Of a stretch of DNA of 64,000 nt, positions 17,422 through 24,827 are shown piece by piece (position 1 is the stretch's first letter; each line of letters opens with the position of its first letter). The position numbers were made by a program, and so were the translations under genes. The notes beneath the pieces were generated by a model. The model did not search any database. It saw only the letters and a list, made by a program, of their open reading frames with translations, and had not been told where the DNA came from. The stretch lies in NCBI RefSeq assembly GCF_004803635.1, contig NZ_SSWX01000014.1:1-64000 (forward strand), in the 5' to 3' direction. The DNA comes from Lampropedia aestuarii (lineage in GTDB: Bacteria; Pseudomonadota; Gammaproteobacteria; Burkholderiales; Burkholderiaceae_C).

Positions 17422-17964
17422 TTAGGCCTCTTGCGGCGCAGGCTCCAGCAATTCCAAGTACTCGGCATAACGCTGGCTGTTACGCACATAGTGGTCTGCG
17501 TTGCCTTGCAGGTGCTGCACCATCTCTTCGCTCAACTCACGCTTGAGCACCGCCGGTGCTCCGACAATCAGGCTGCGGTCGGGAAACACCTTGCCCTCGG
17601 TCACTACCGCGCCAGCGCCAACCAGGCAATTCTTGCCAATCACCGCGCCATTCAAGACCACGGCACCAATGCCAATCAGCGAGCCATCGCCTACCGTGCA
17701 GCCATGCACCGTGGCCTGGTGACCCACCGTGACGCTCTGACCAATCACCAATGGAAAGCCGGGATCAGAATGCAAGACCGCACCGTCCTGGATGTTGCTG
17801 TGCGCGCCAATGTGCATGGGTTCATTGTCGGCGCGCACGACGGCGTTGAACCAGACACTGACGCCCTGCTCCAGCGTGACTTGCCCGACGACCTGCGCGC
17901 CCGGTGCGATGAATACGTCCTCCGCGCACTGGGGGGCGGCACCATTGAGTTTCCAAACAGGCAT
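17422..17964 (-). CDS. Gamma-carbonic-anhydrase family protein (YrdA-like)
   Basis: A left-handed beta-helix hexapeptide protein of 180 residues, forming trimers in the cytoplasm. The hexapeptide repeat pattern runs from about residue 15 to 140. The three histidines that bind the metal are present (His65 in VLHSD, His82 in VGHQ, His87 in VHGC). Many members are called carbonic anhydrase-like without proven activity, so catalysis is not certain. The GGAGG-like ribosome site lies upstream of the ATG. The gene is separated from the upstream SDR gene by a repeat element. Confidence 0.88.
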   Translation of the reverse strand: MPVWKLNGAAPQCAEDVFIAPGAQVVGQVTLEQGVSVWFNAVVRADNEPMHIGAHSNIQDGAVLHSDPGFPLVIGQSVTVGHQATVHGCTVGDGSLIGIGAVVLNGAVIGKNCLVGAGAVVTEGKVFPDRSLIVGAPAVLKRELSEEMVQHLQGNADHYVRNSQRYAEYLELLEPAPQEA

Positions 17965-17995
17965 AGCGCCTCCTTGTTAATAGAGATATAAGCCT

Positions 17996-18167
17996 GAGCG
18001 CCTGTGCATCATCTCCACGCCGTCGCGCAAGGCACAAAAAGAGGCAGTGCGAGGCGCCTATTGCCGCTCATACGTCTGTCTGAGTACAACGGGCAACGCC
18101 GCAATGCGCTTGTTGTGCCTTGCCTTTTGGGCTTCAACGCGGCTGCGTCGAGATGATGAGCTGGCTC
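17996..18167. repeat. Palindromic intergenic repeat family, copy 3 (complete)
   Basis: A 172-bp copy with ends GAGCGCCTGTGCATCATC and, reversed, GAGCCAGCTCATCATC. Inside it has GTCGCGCAAGGCACAAAAAG, GCAGTGCGAGGCGCC, a dyad CTCATACGTCTGTCTGAG, and GCAATGCGCTTGTTGTGCC. It ends on the base next to the SDR stop codon and fills the gap to the carbonic anhydrase gene. Confidence 0.85.
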
Positions 18168-18959
18168 TTAAGCGACCGAGCGAGCCGATTCGATGCCTGC
18201 GCTGATAAAGCCGCCATCAACGCTCAGAATCTGCCCGGTGACGTACGAGGACGTTTGCGGGTTCAAGAAAAACGCAATCGCTTGTGCGACCTCTTCTGGC
18301 TGGCCATAGCGGCGCTGCGGCACCGCATTTTTCCAGATGTTTTGCACAGCGTCGGAATGCACGCTCATCGCCAGCGGCGTCTCAATGGGGCCTGGGCAAA
18401 TACAGTTGACGCGAATGCCATACTCGGCCAATTCGTTGGACATGATTTGCGTCAGATTGACCAGGGCCGCTTTCGATGGGCCATAGGCGCTGCGGCCCTT
18501 GTTGCCAATCAAACCAGAAACAGAGGCCACGTGCACGATAGCGCCGCCGCCGCTGTCTTTCATCAGCCTTGCGACTTCACGGCTGAGGTTGAACGCCCCC
18601 AGCACATTGACTTCAAAAATGGCACGCACCATCGCCGAATCGGTGTCCAAAAATGCGATATCGCGGCCAAAACCGGCTGAGTTGACCAGGCCCACAATCG
18701 GCTCAGTGGCGGTGTGGTAGCGCGCCAGCAAAGGGGCAATCAAGGCCTCTTGCGTGATATCCATTTGCTCGTAGGCAATCAGCTCACCCCACTGGGTCAG
18801 GTTCTTCTGCGCGGCTGCGATGTTGTCGGCCGAATGGTCCAGTACCAGCACGCGGCGGCCCAGTTTAGCCAGCAGTTGCACCACAGCCAAGCCGATGCCA
18901 GAAGCACCACCGGTGACGATGGTGATGCCAGCAGTTGGCTGGCTTGTGTTAGTTTGCAT
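18168..18959 (-). CDS. Short-chain dehydrogenase/reductase
   Basis: NAD(P)-dependent oxidoreductase of 263 residues. The cofactor site TGGASGIG is at the N-terminus. The catalytic Ser and YxxxK (HVASVSGLIGNKGRSAYGPSK) and the CPGPIETP and SVDGGF segments complete the classical SDR pattern. It is the last gene of the minus-strand arm (iclR, thiolase, CoA ligase, DUF296, SDR). In such a pathway it would oxidise a hydroxyacyl or alcohol intermediate, but the substrate is unknown. The start at 18959 (MQTNTSQP) was preferred over an in-frame ATG at 18992 because of GAGA spacing. Confidence 0.88.
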   Translation of the reverse strand: MQTNTSQPTAGITIVTGGASGIGLAVVQLLAKLGRRVLVLDHSADNIAAAQKNLTQWGELIAYEQMDITQEALIAPLLARYHTATEPIVGLVNSAGFGRDIAFLDTDSAMVRAIFEVNVLGAFNLSREVARLMKDSGGGAIVHVASVSGLIGNKGRSAYGPSKAALVNLTQIMSNELAEYGIRVNCICPGPIETPLAMSVHSDAVQNIWKNAVPQRRYGQPEEVAQAIAFFLNPQTSSYVTGQILSVDGGFISAGIESARSVA

Positions 18960-18988
18960 TTCTTGTCTCTTGAATGTGGAGATAAGCA

Positions 18989-19870
18989 TCAAGACTGGGC
19001 GTCGACGCGCTCAATCACCATCTCAAATGTCACCAGCACCGGATTGGCTCCAGGCTTCAAACGGCCGCTGTGAATGCCATGCAAATAATCAACCAGCGCC
19101 ACATCCAGGGCGACCCCCGTGCCGCCGGGCAAGCTGGTGTCCACAGTGCCTTGCTCAATCAAGACCTCGGTGACAAACGCCTCGACTTCTCGGCCATCTG
19201 CAAAGCTCACGCCAACCAGGCTGCCCACCCCACCGCGCACGACGGCACGGCGAATGCCGTGCTCGCGGCAAATTGTGGCAATCGCTTCGCAGACGTCTTC
19301 GTTGGGCCTGATCGTTACGGCTAGACCTGTGCTGGTGGGCTCCGCACTTGCGGCAGCAGGGGCTGCAAGTGCAGGCACGGGCGTGAACAGGCTAAAGCGG
19401 CTTTCGGTACAAGGCAGCACATCAAAGTTCGCGCCTTGCATGTACCAGATATGCATCTGCGGCGCCTCGCTCAGCCAGGCATCATCAGGCAGCACATGGC
19501 CGGCTTTGCGCTCTCCCTGCGCGTCAATCCAGACCGCATGGCAATGTAGCCAAGACTGTCCATCGCGCAAGCCAATCATCACGGTGGCCGACTCAATTTG
19601 CGCCGGCACCACGGCCTCATAGCGGTCGCTGTAAAAAACGGCAAACTCGGGCTTGTTGGACAGCGCTGGCATCACATACGCCAGTGGTCCAAAGCTGCCG
19701 CCCTCCAAACGTGCGACCGCGCTGCTCGCGCCGCGCAGCGCGCACAGACGCGCAAAGGCCTCGCGCAGGGGCAAGCCAGTCGGCAACACGTCTGCGTGGT
19801 AGTGCAACTGGCAAGGCACGGCATTGTGGCGCCGCAGCTCAGGCGTGCCAAAGTGGTGAATGCTGCGCAT
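18989..19870 (-). CDS. DUF296 (PPC/PCC domain) protein, two-domain
   Basis: The 293-residue product holds two PPC-like domains. The first (about 30-135) keeps the canonical metal-binding pattern: His109 and His111 in LHCHAVWID and His125 in KAGHVLPD. The second (about 190-290) has RAVVRGGVGSL and DVALVDYLHGIHSGRL but lacks a clean HxH. A proline/alanine-rich linker (about 168-185) joins them. Prokaryotic members have no firm enzymatic role. The gene is 11 bp from the CoA ligase and 29 bp from the SDR start, so it is co-transcribed and probably acts in the same pathway, as a metal-dependent enzyme or a sensor. Confidence 0.82.
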   Translation of the reverse strand: MRSIHHFGTPELRRHNAVPCQLHYHADVLPTGLPLREAFARLCALRGASSAVARLEGGSFGPLAYVMPALSNKPEFAVFYSDRYEAVVPAQIESATVMIGLRDGQSWLHCHAVWIDAQGERKAGHVLPDDAWLSEAPQMHIWYMQGANFDVLPCTESRFSLFTPVPALAAPAAASAEPTSTGLAVTIRPNEDVCEAIATICREHGIRRAVVRGGVGSLVGVSFADGREVEAFVTEVLIEQGTVDTSLPGGTGVALDVALVDYLHGIHSGRLKPGANPVLVTFEMVIERVDAQS

Positions 19871-19881
19871 CCGACTTCTCC

Positions 19882-21528
19882 TTAGACAGCCGCTGGCTGC
19901 AGCTCAGCCAAGGTCACAGCCACACCGCGTTTGGCCAGCTCGTCTTTGACCATGCGCTTGGGCACTTTGCCGTACCCCGATTTGGGCAGCTCGTCCCAGA
20001 AGAAAATGTGCTTGGGCATTTTGTAACGCGGCACTTTGCTGCTGAGCCAGTCTTGCAGGGCTGCAGCATCCAACTGCGCGCCCGGTTTGAGCACGCACAC
20101 GGCCACACCGACCTCACCCCACTGGGCATCCGGAATGCCCAGCACCGCCACCTCCGTGACATCGCCGTGCAGCAGGATTTTCTCTTCAATCTCGCGCGGG
20201 TAAATGTTTGAGCCGCCCGATATATACATGTCCGAGGCACGTCCGGTCAGATACAAATAGCCTTGCGCGTCCATGTGGCCAATGTCACCGGTGCGGAACC
20301 AGCCGTTGCGAAACGACTTGGCATTGGCCTCCGGGTTGTTGTAGTAGCCCGCAAACACCGCAGGTCCAATCACACAGACCTCGCCAGTTTCACCGTATGC
20401 CAGTTCACGGCCTTCGTCGTCCTGGATCGAGACCTGCATGCCGGTGCGCTCAAAACCGCAGGTGCCAGGGCGCTCGACTTGGCCGTCCGCGCCTACATGG
20501 TCGTAAGCAGGCAGCACAGTGATATTGCCCGTCACCTCACCCAGGCCGTAGTACTGCACCAGCACCGGGCCCAATTTGGCCAGCGCGTATTTCTGGTCGG
20601 CCTCGTACATGGGCGCGCCAGCGTAGATCACCTGGCGCAGGCTCGAATGGTCATAGCGGTCCACACTCGGGTCTTCCACCAGCATTTTCAAAATGGTGGG
20701 CACGGTGAACATATTGCTGAGGCGGTAACGCTCAATCAACGCAAACGCCTCTTCGGCCGTGAATTTCTCAGATGGCATCAGCACCGTTTTAGCGCCACGC
20801 ACAACCATGTTCAACTGGTGCACGCCAGCGCCATGCGAGAGCGGAGCAACCACCAGCGAACCGTCATCGCTGGTCGTGCCTGGCAGCAAATCGGCCAAAT
20901 GGTTGGTGATCACGCAGGCCAGCTGGCCATGCGTGAGCACTGCCGCTTTAGGCTTGCCGGTCGTGCCCGAAGTAAACAAGAACCAGCAAGGGCTGTCGGT
21001 TTGCACTGCGGTGTTGGGAAACTGCACGCCCAGATTCTGGGCGATCAAATCGGCCACCGTGGGCCTATCACCAGCTGGTACTGGCGCGCTGCCGCGCAGC
21101 CACAACACATCGGTTTGTGGATCGGCGGCGCACACACTGTCGGCGTAATCGGCAAAATCTGTCTGGCACAAAAACACTTTGCTGCTCGCCACCGAGGCCA
21201 TATACACCAGGTCGTCAGGCACCGAGCGGAAATTGGTGGGCACCCAGATGGCCCCCAGGCGGAAGGCCGCAAACATGGACTCGAACATTTCGTTGGAGTT
21301 TTTCGAATGCACCAGCAGCGTGCTGCCTTTGACGACGCCACGCTTGGCCAGCGCGGCCGACAAGGCACTGACGCGGGCATCAAACTCTTGCCAATTCCAG
21401 ACTTCGTCACCCCAGATCAAGGCAGGCAATTGCGGCAGACGGCGCGCATTTTGCGTCAGCCAATAGGCCAGGTTCATTGCCCGATTGGTCAACGGGCTTG
21501 CATTAGTAGATGCAAAAGTGGATGTCAT
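19882..21528 (-). CDS. AMP-dependent acyl-CoA ligase
   Basis: Activates a carboxylic acid to its CoA thioester with ATP. The 548-residue protein has the P-loop-like LFTSGTTGKPK (residues 184-194), the acyl/AMP site YYGLGEVTG, the hinge GWFRTGDIGHMD, and the C-terminal catalytic lysine in LPKSGYGKVPKRM. Its start overlaps the thiolase stop (ATGA), so translation is coupled. The acid specificity cannot be read. With the neighbouring TRAP transporter it probably takes up and activates one particular aromatic, cyclic or branched acid. Confidence 0.92.
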   Translation of the reverse strand: MTSTFASTNASPLTNRAMNLAYWLTQNARRLPQLPALIWGDEVWNWQEFDARVSALSAALAKRGVVKGSTLLVHSKNSNEMFESMFAAFRLGAIWVPTNFRSVPDDLVYMASVASSKVFLCQTDFADYADSVCAADPQTDVLWLRGSAPVPAGDRPTVADLIAQNLGVQFPNTAVQTDSPCWFLFTSGTTGKPKAAVLTHGQLACVITNHLADLLPGTTSDDGSLVVAPLSHGAGVHQLNMVVRGAKTVLMPSEKFTAEEAFALIERYRLSNMFTVPTILKMLVEDPSVDRYDHSSLRQVIYAGAPMYEADQKYALAKLGPVLVQYYGLGEVTGNITVLPAYDHVGADGQVERPGTCGFERTGMQVSIQDDEGRELAYGETGEVCVIGPAVFAGYYNNPEANAKSFRNGWFRTGDIGHMDAQGYLYLTGRASDMYISGGSNIYPREIEEKILLHGDVTEVAVLGIPDAQWGEVGVAVCVLKPGAQLDAAALQDWLSSKVPRYKMPKHIFFWDELPKSGYGKVPKRMVKDELAKRGVAVTLAELQPAAV

Positions 21529-22694
21529 TTACGGCGCTCCAGAATCGACACGTAGTTAGCGACGGCAGCGCCGCCCATATTGAAAATACCTGCCAGCGAG
21601 GCGTCAGGCAGCTGCATCGCACCGGCCTCGCCTGCCAATTGCATTGCAGCCATCACATGCATGGACACGCCGGTCGCACCCAACGGATGGCCACGCGCTT
21701 TCAAGCCGCCCGAAACGTTGACTGGCAAGCGGCCGTTTTTGTAGGTGATGCCGTCTTTGATGACACGCCAGCCCTCCCCGCGCGGCGCCAGGCCCATGGC
21801 TTCGTACTCGAGCATTTCTGCAGTGGTAAAGCAGTCATGGGTTTCGACCAAGTCCAGGTCATAAATGCCCAGACCGGCTGTCTCCAAAGCCTTTTGCCAA
21901 GCGCGGTGCGCACCTTCAAACGCGACCGGGTCACGGCGAGACATCGGCATGAAGTCGTTGACTTGCACGCGCGCTCTGAAGGCAATCGCCCGCGCCAATG
22001 CCAGCGCGGTTTCTTCGTCGGCCAGCACGACGGCAGCTGCGCCGTCCGAAACCATCGAGCAATCGGTGCGGCGCAATGGGCCTGCGACGCGCGGATTTTT
22101 CTCGGAGACCTGGTTGCAGAAGTCAAACCCCATATCCTTGCGCACGTGGGCATACGGGTTGTCCAAGGCATTGGCGTGGTTTTTTGCCGCAATCAAGGCC
22201 AGTGATTCACTTTGGTCACCATAACGCTCAAAGTAGTTGCTGGTGATCTGGCCGAAAATACCGGCAAAACCCAGCGGATTCTCTTCTTCACGGCGGTAGC
22301 AACCGCTGAGCAAAATGCCTGGAATCGCACTCGATGGCACGCCAGTCATTTTCTCAGCACCAATGGCCAATGCAATACGTGCACGGCCTGACTCAATCGC
22401 ATCCATCGCGGAGTGGATCGCAGCCGAGCCTGTCGCACAGGCATTCTCTACGTGCACAGCCGGTGCAAAACGCAAATCGGCATTGCATAAGGCAGGCAAG
22501 CCCGCTTCAAAACCTTGTGGTCCCAAACCATTGTTGTAGACACCAACGGCGATATGGTCAATGTCTTGCGCTGGCACTTGCGCATGCGCGAGTGCGTCGT
22601 TGATGACAAGACCCATCAGCGCTTCAATATCCAAAGCATCCAGCTTCCCAAATGGGGAATGGGCCCACCCTACGATGCAAGCTTTACGGGACAT
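21525..22694 (-). CDS. Thiolase-family acyltransferase (SCP2-thiolase-like)
   Basis: Cleaves or forms a 3-ketoacyl-CoA. The 389-residue product has the nucleophile Cys86 in VENACATGSAA, a His near 337 in GGLKARGHPLGATG, and NMGG near the end. In place of the classical C-terminal CxG motif it has GIFNMGGAAV, as in SCP-x-type thiolases and thiolase-like proteins, many of which pair with a DUF35 protein that is not present here. This leaves room for a condensing or carrier role in place of simple thiolysis. It is second in the iclR-led arm, 97 bp after iclR. Confidence 0.88.
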   Translation of the reverse strand: MSRKACIVGWAHSPFGKLDALDIEALMGLVINDALAHAQVPAQDIDHIAVGVYNNGLGPQGFEAGLPALCNADLRFAPAVHVENACATGSAAIHSAMDAIESGRARIALAIGAEKMTGVPSSAIPGILLSGCYRREEENPLGFAGIFGQITSNYFERYGDQSESLALIAAKNHANALDNPYAHVRKDMGFDFCNQVSEKNPRVAGPLRRTDCSMVSDGAAAVVLADEETALALARAIAFRARVQVNDFMPMSRRDPVAFEGAHRAWQKALETAGLGIYDLDLVETHDCFTTAEMLEYEAMGLAPRGEGWRVIKDGITYKNGRLPVNVSGGLKARGHPLGATGVSMHVMAAMQLAGEAGAMQLPDASLAGIFNMGGAAVANYVSILERRK

Positions 22695-22791
22695 AGCAAT
22701 CCTCTCCTGATAATTTCACACAAACATTCCATGCAAGCCGCACACCAGCGTGTTGCGCTGTGTGCGAGCGCAGTCTGAATCGACTGGCACC

Positions 22792-23586
22792 TCAGGCACT
22801 GCGGCCCATGCGGGCTTCGACAAAGGCCTTTTCTTCATTGAGCATCGCAACCAGCTCTTCGTGGCGGTTGTCAGCAAAACGGCTCTCAACACCGGCAATC
22901 GCCAGCGAAGAAGGCAGGCCACCACGCGGATCAACCACTGCCACCGCCACCCCCCAGGAGCCCTTGAACACCAAGCCTTTGTTGAAGGCGTAACCCAACT
23001 CACGGGTTTGCTCGACCTGCTCCCAAATGATCGGAATCGACAGATGCGGATAGGCGCTCAGCAAGGTGTCACTGTTGACCTCCAAAATCCTGTGCACCTG
23101 CTCGTCGGGCAATGCAGCCAGCAAGGCAATGCCGCTGCCGCCGCAACCCAGCGGGTGGCGGTCACCTGGCTGCAGCACGTGCGAGCGCAGCGGGTAATTG
23201 CCGTCTTCGCGCGCCAGACACACGGTTTCCGTGCCGCGCTGCACACTCAGCAAAGCCGCATCGCCTGAGCGCTGCGCCAGTCGCCGCAGGCTGTCAGTGG
23301 CCATGCGCAAAACGCCAAAACGGTCGCCAGCCAAAATGCCCAGCGCGTAGGTTTCTGGGCCACTGAAATACTTGCGCGATGCCGGGTCTTGCTCAATCAA
23401 ACCGTTCTCCATCAGCGCCAGCAACAAGCGCCTAGCCGTGGGTTTGGTCAGCCTCACCTTGTCGACGATATCGGCCAGCGCCATCCCCGTGTTGCGGGTG
23501 GCTGCCACCACTTGCAGCAATTGAATGGCCCGGTCCAGCGTTTGGCTCGATGGCAAAGCCTCGTTGTCTTCGTGTCGGTTTGTCAT
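22792..23586 (-). CDS. IclR-family transcriptional regulator
   Basis: The 264-residue regulator has an N-terminal winged helix-turn-helix (about 15-75; MALADIVDKVRLTKPTARRL) and a C-terminal IclR effector-binding domain (about 85-255; LGCGGSGIALLAALP). Members of this family bind small acids. It heads the minus-strand arm and is divergent from the TRAP transporter operon. The three TTCCA-N5-TGGAA palindromes between the arms are its likely operators, so it should control both arms and itself. Confidence 0.93.
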   Translation of the reverse strand: MTNRHEDNEALPSSQTLDRAIQLLQVVAATRNTGMALADIVDKVRLTKPTARRLLLALMENGLIEQDPASRKYFSGPETYALGILAGDRFGVLRMATDSLRRLAQRSGDAALLSVQRGTETVCLAREDGNYPLRSHVLQPGDRHPLGCGGSGIALLAALPDEQVHRILEVNSDTLLSAYPHLSIPIIWEQVEQTRELGYAFNKGLVFKGSWGVAVAVVDPRGGLPSSLAIAGVESRFADNRHEELVAMLNEEKAFVEARMGRSA

Positions 23587-23601
23587 TTAATTATTCAGTA
23601 A

Positions 23602-23616
23602 TTCCATTATTTGGAA
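23602..23616. promoter_or_regulatory. Operator-like palindrome 1 (TTCCATTATTTGGAA)
   Basis: A perfect TTCCA-N5-TGGAA dyad, 16 bp upstream of the iclR start codon, where it would block iclR transcription. It has the size and symmetry of IclR-family operators. Confidence 0.75.
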
Positions 23617-23627
23617 CTTTTATTTAA

Positions 23628-23642
23628 TTCCATTTGTTGGAA
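23628..23642. promoter_or_regulatory. Operator-like palindrome 2 (TTCCATTTGTTGGAA)
   Basis: The second copy of the same dyad, 26 bp from the first, roughly two and a half helical turns. The close pair suggests cooperative binding by a tetramer. A lone half-site TTCCATATA is at 23702-23710. Confidence 0.75.
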
Positions 23643-23775
23643 TAAATAATCGATAAATTCGATTTTTCAGGAGTATATACAGTGCACATCGTTCCATATA
23701 CGTAGGGGAAATACCAGTATTGACATTCAATTGACCAAGAACTCTAATGCAAACCTCGAAAACACTTCAAACGCA

Positions 23776-23790
23776 TTCCATATATTGGAA
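23776..23790. promoter_or_regulatory. Operator-like palindrome 3 (TTCCATATATTGGAA)
   Basis: The third copy lies directly before the AAGGAG ribosome site of the TRAP solute-binding gene, 13 bp from its start codon. Here it is likely to act downstream of the promoter as a roadblock, or the promoter start is very close to the gene. Confidence 0.75.
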
Positions 23791-23803
23791 TAAGGAGATA
23801 CCT

Positions 23804-24817
23804 GTGGATCGTCGTTCATTCATCACCAAAAGCAGCGCGGCTGCATCGATGCTGTCTCTGGGGTTTGGCATTCCCAAGTTCGCCCACGCGGCCGAATTCA
23901 CCTACAGGCTCTCGCACAGCGTCCCGGTAAACCACCCCTTGCATATTCGCGCTGAAGAAGCAGCCAAGCGCATCAAAGAAGAAACCAATGGCCGTTTTGA
24001 GCTGCTGGTGTTTCCCTCTGACCAGCTGGGCGCACAAACCGATGTGATGAGCCAAACGCGCTCGGGCGCAATCGACTTTTTCTGCCTCTCGGGCGTGGTG
24101 CTGTCAACCCTTGTACCCGCCAGCGCAATCAGCGGCCTGGGCTTTGCATTCAAAGACTACGACGAGGTCTGGAAGGCCATGGACGGTGGTCTGGGCGCCT
24201 TCATTCGCAGCGAAATCGCCAAATCGCGTTCGCTGTTTGCGATGGAGAAAATCTGGGACAACGGCTACCGCCAGATCACCAGCTCAGCACGTCCTGTCGT
24301 TAATCCTGGCGACATTGCCGGCATGAAAATTCGCGTTCCGCCATCACCGATGTGGATTTCGCTGTTCAAGGCCCTGGGCGGCGCACCGACCACCATCAAT
24401 GCCAACGAGCTGTACTCGTCGCTGCAAACCCGCATCGTCGACGCGCAAGAAAACCCGCTGGCAGTGATCTCGACACTCAAACTCTACGAAGTGCAAAAGT
24501 ACTGCGCGATGACCAACCACATGTGGGATGGTTTCTGGCTGCTGGGCAACCGCCGCAACTTCGACGCGCTGCCTGAAGATATCCAGGTCGTGGTGCAAAA
24601 ACACCTCAACGCCGGCGCGATGGCCGAGCGTGCCGACCTGGTCGAACTCAACACCACCTTGCGCCAGCAATTGAGCGACAAGGGCATGGAGATTGTTGAA
24701 GCCAACCGCCCTGAGTTCCTGGAAAAACTGCGCAGCGGTGGCTTCTACGACGAATGGCGCAAGAAATTCCCGGCCGAAGGCTGGGAGCAGCTCGAACTCG
24801 TCACTGGCACGCTATAA
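23804..24817 (+). CDS. dctP: TRAP transporter solute-binding protein (DctP family)
   Basis: Periplasmic binding protein for a carboxylate, 337 residues. I chose the GTG at 23804, since AAGGAG lies ten bases upstream and the product then begins with a twin-arginine signal (DRRSFITKSSAAASMLSLG) and AHA cleavage, which suggests Tat export. The mature part has the DctP hallmarks: KRIKEETNGRFEL, PSDQLGAQ, an Arg in KIRVPPSP that would bind the substrate carboxylate, and VDAQENPLAVI. An ATG at 23747 is in frame but would overlap operator 3 and spoil the signal peptide. It is first in a three-gene operon. Confidence 0.92.
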   Translation: MDRRSFITKSSAAASMLSLGFGIPKFAHAAEFTYRLSHSVPVNHPLHIRAEEAAKRIKEETNGRFELLVFPSDQLGAQTDVMSQTRSGAIDFFCLSGVVLSTLVPASAISGLGFAFKDYDEVWKAMDGGLGAFIRSEIAKSRSLFAMEKIWDNGYRQITSSARPVVNPGDIAGMKIRVPPSPMWISLFKALGGAPTTINANELYSSLQTRIVDAQENPLAVISTLKLYEVQKYCAMTNHMWDGFWLLGNRRNFDALPEDIQVVVQKHLNAGAMAERADLVELNTTLRQQLSDKGMEIVEANRPEFLEKLRSGGFYDEWRKKFPAEGWEQLELVTGTL

Positions 24818-24827
24818 GGACTGACCC

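Noticed and set aside
20263-21555. Long open frame on the plus strand opposite the acyl-CoA ligase
   Set aside because: It lies wholly antisense to a clear CoA ligase with intact motifs. Its translation is rich in His, Arg and Gln without domain features, as expected from codon-bias shadow frames.
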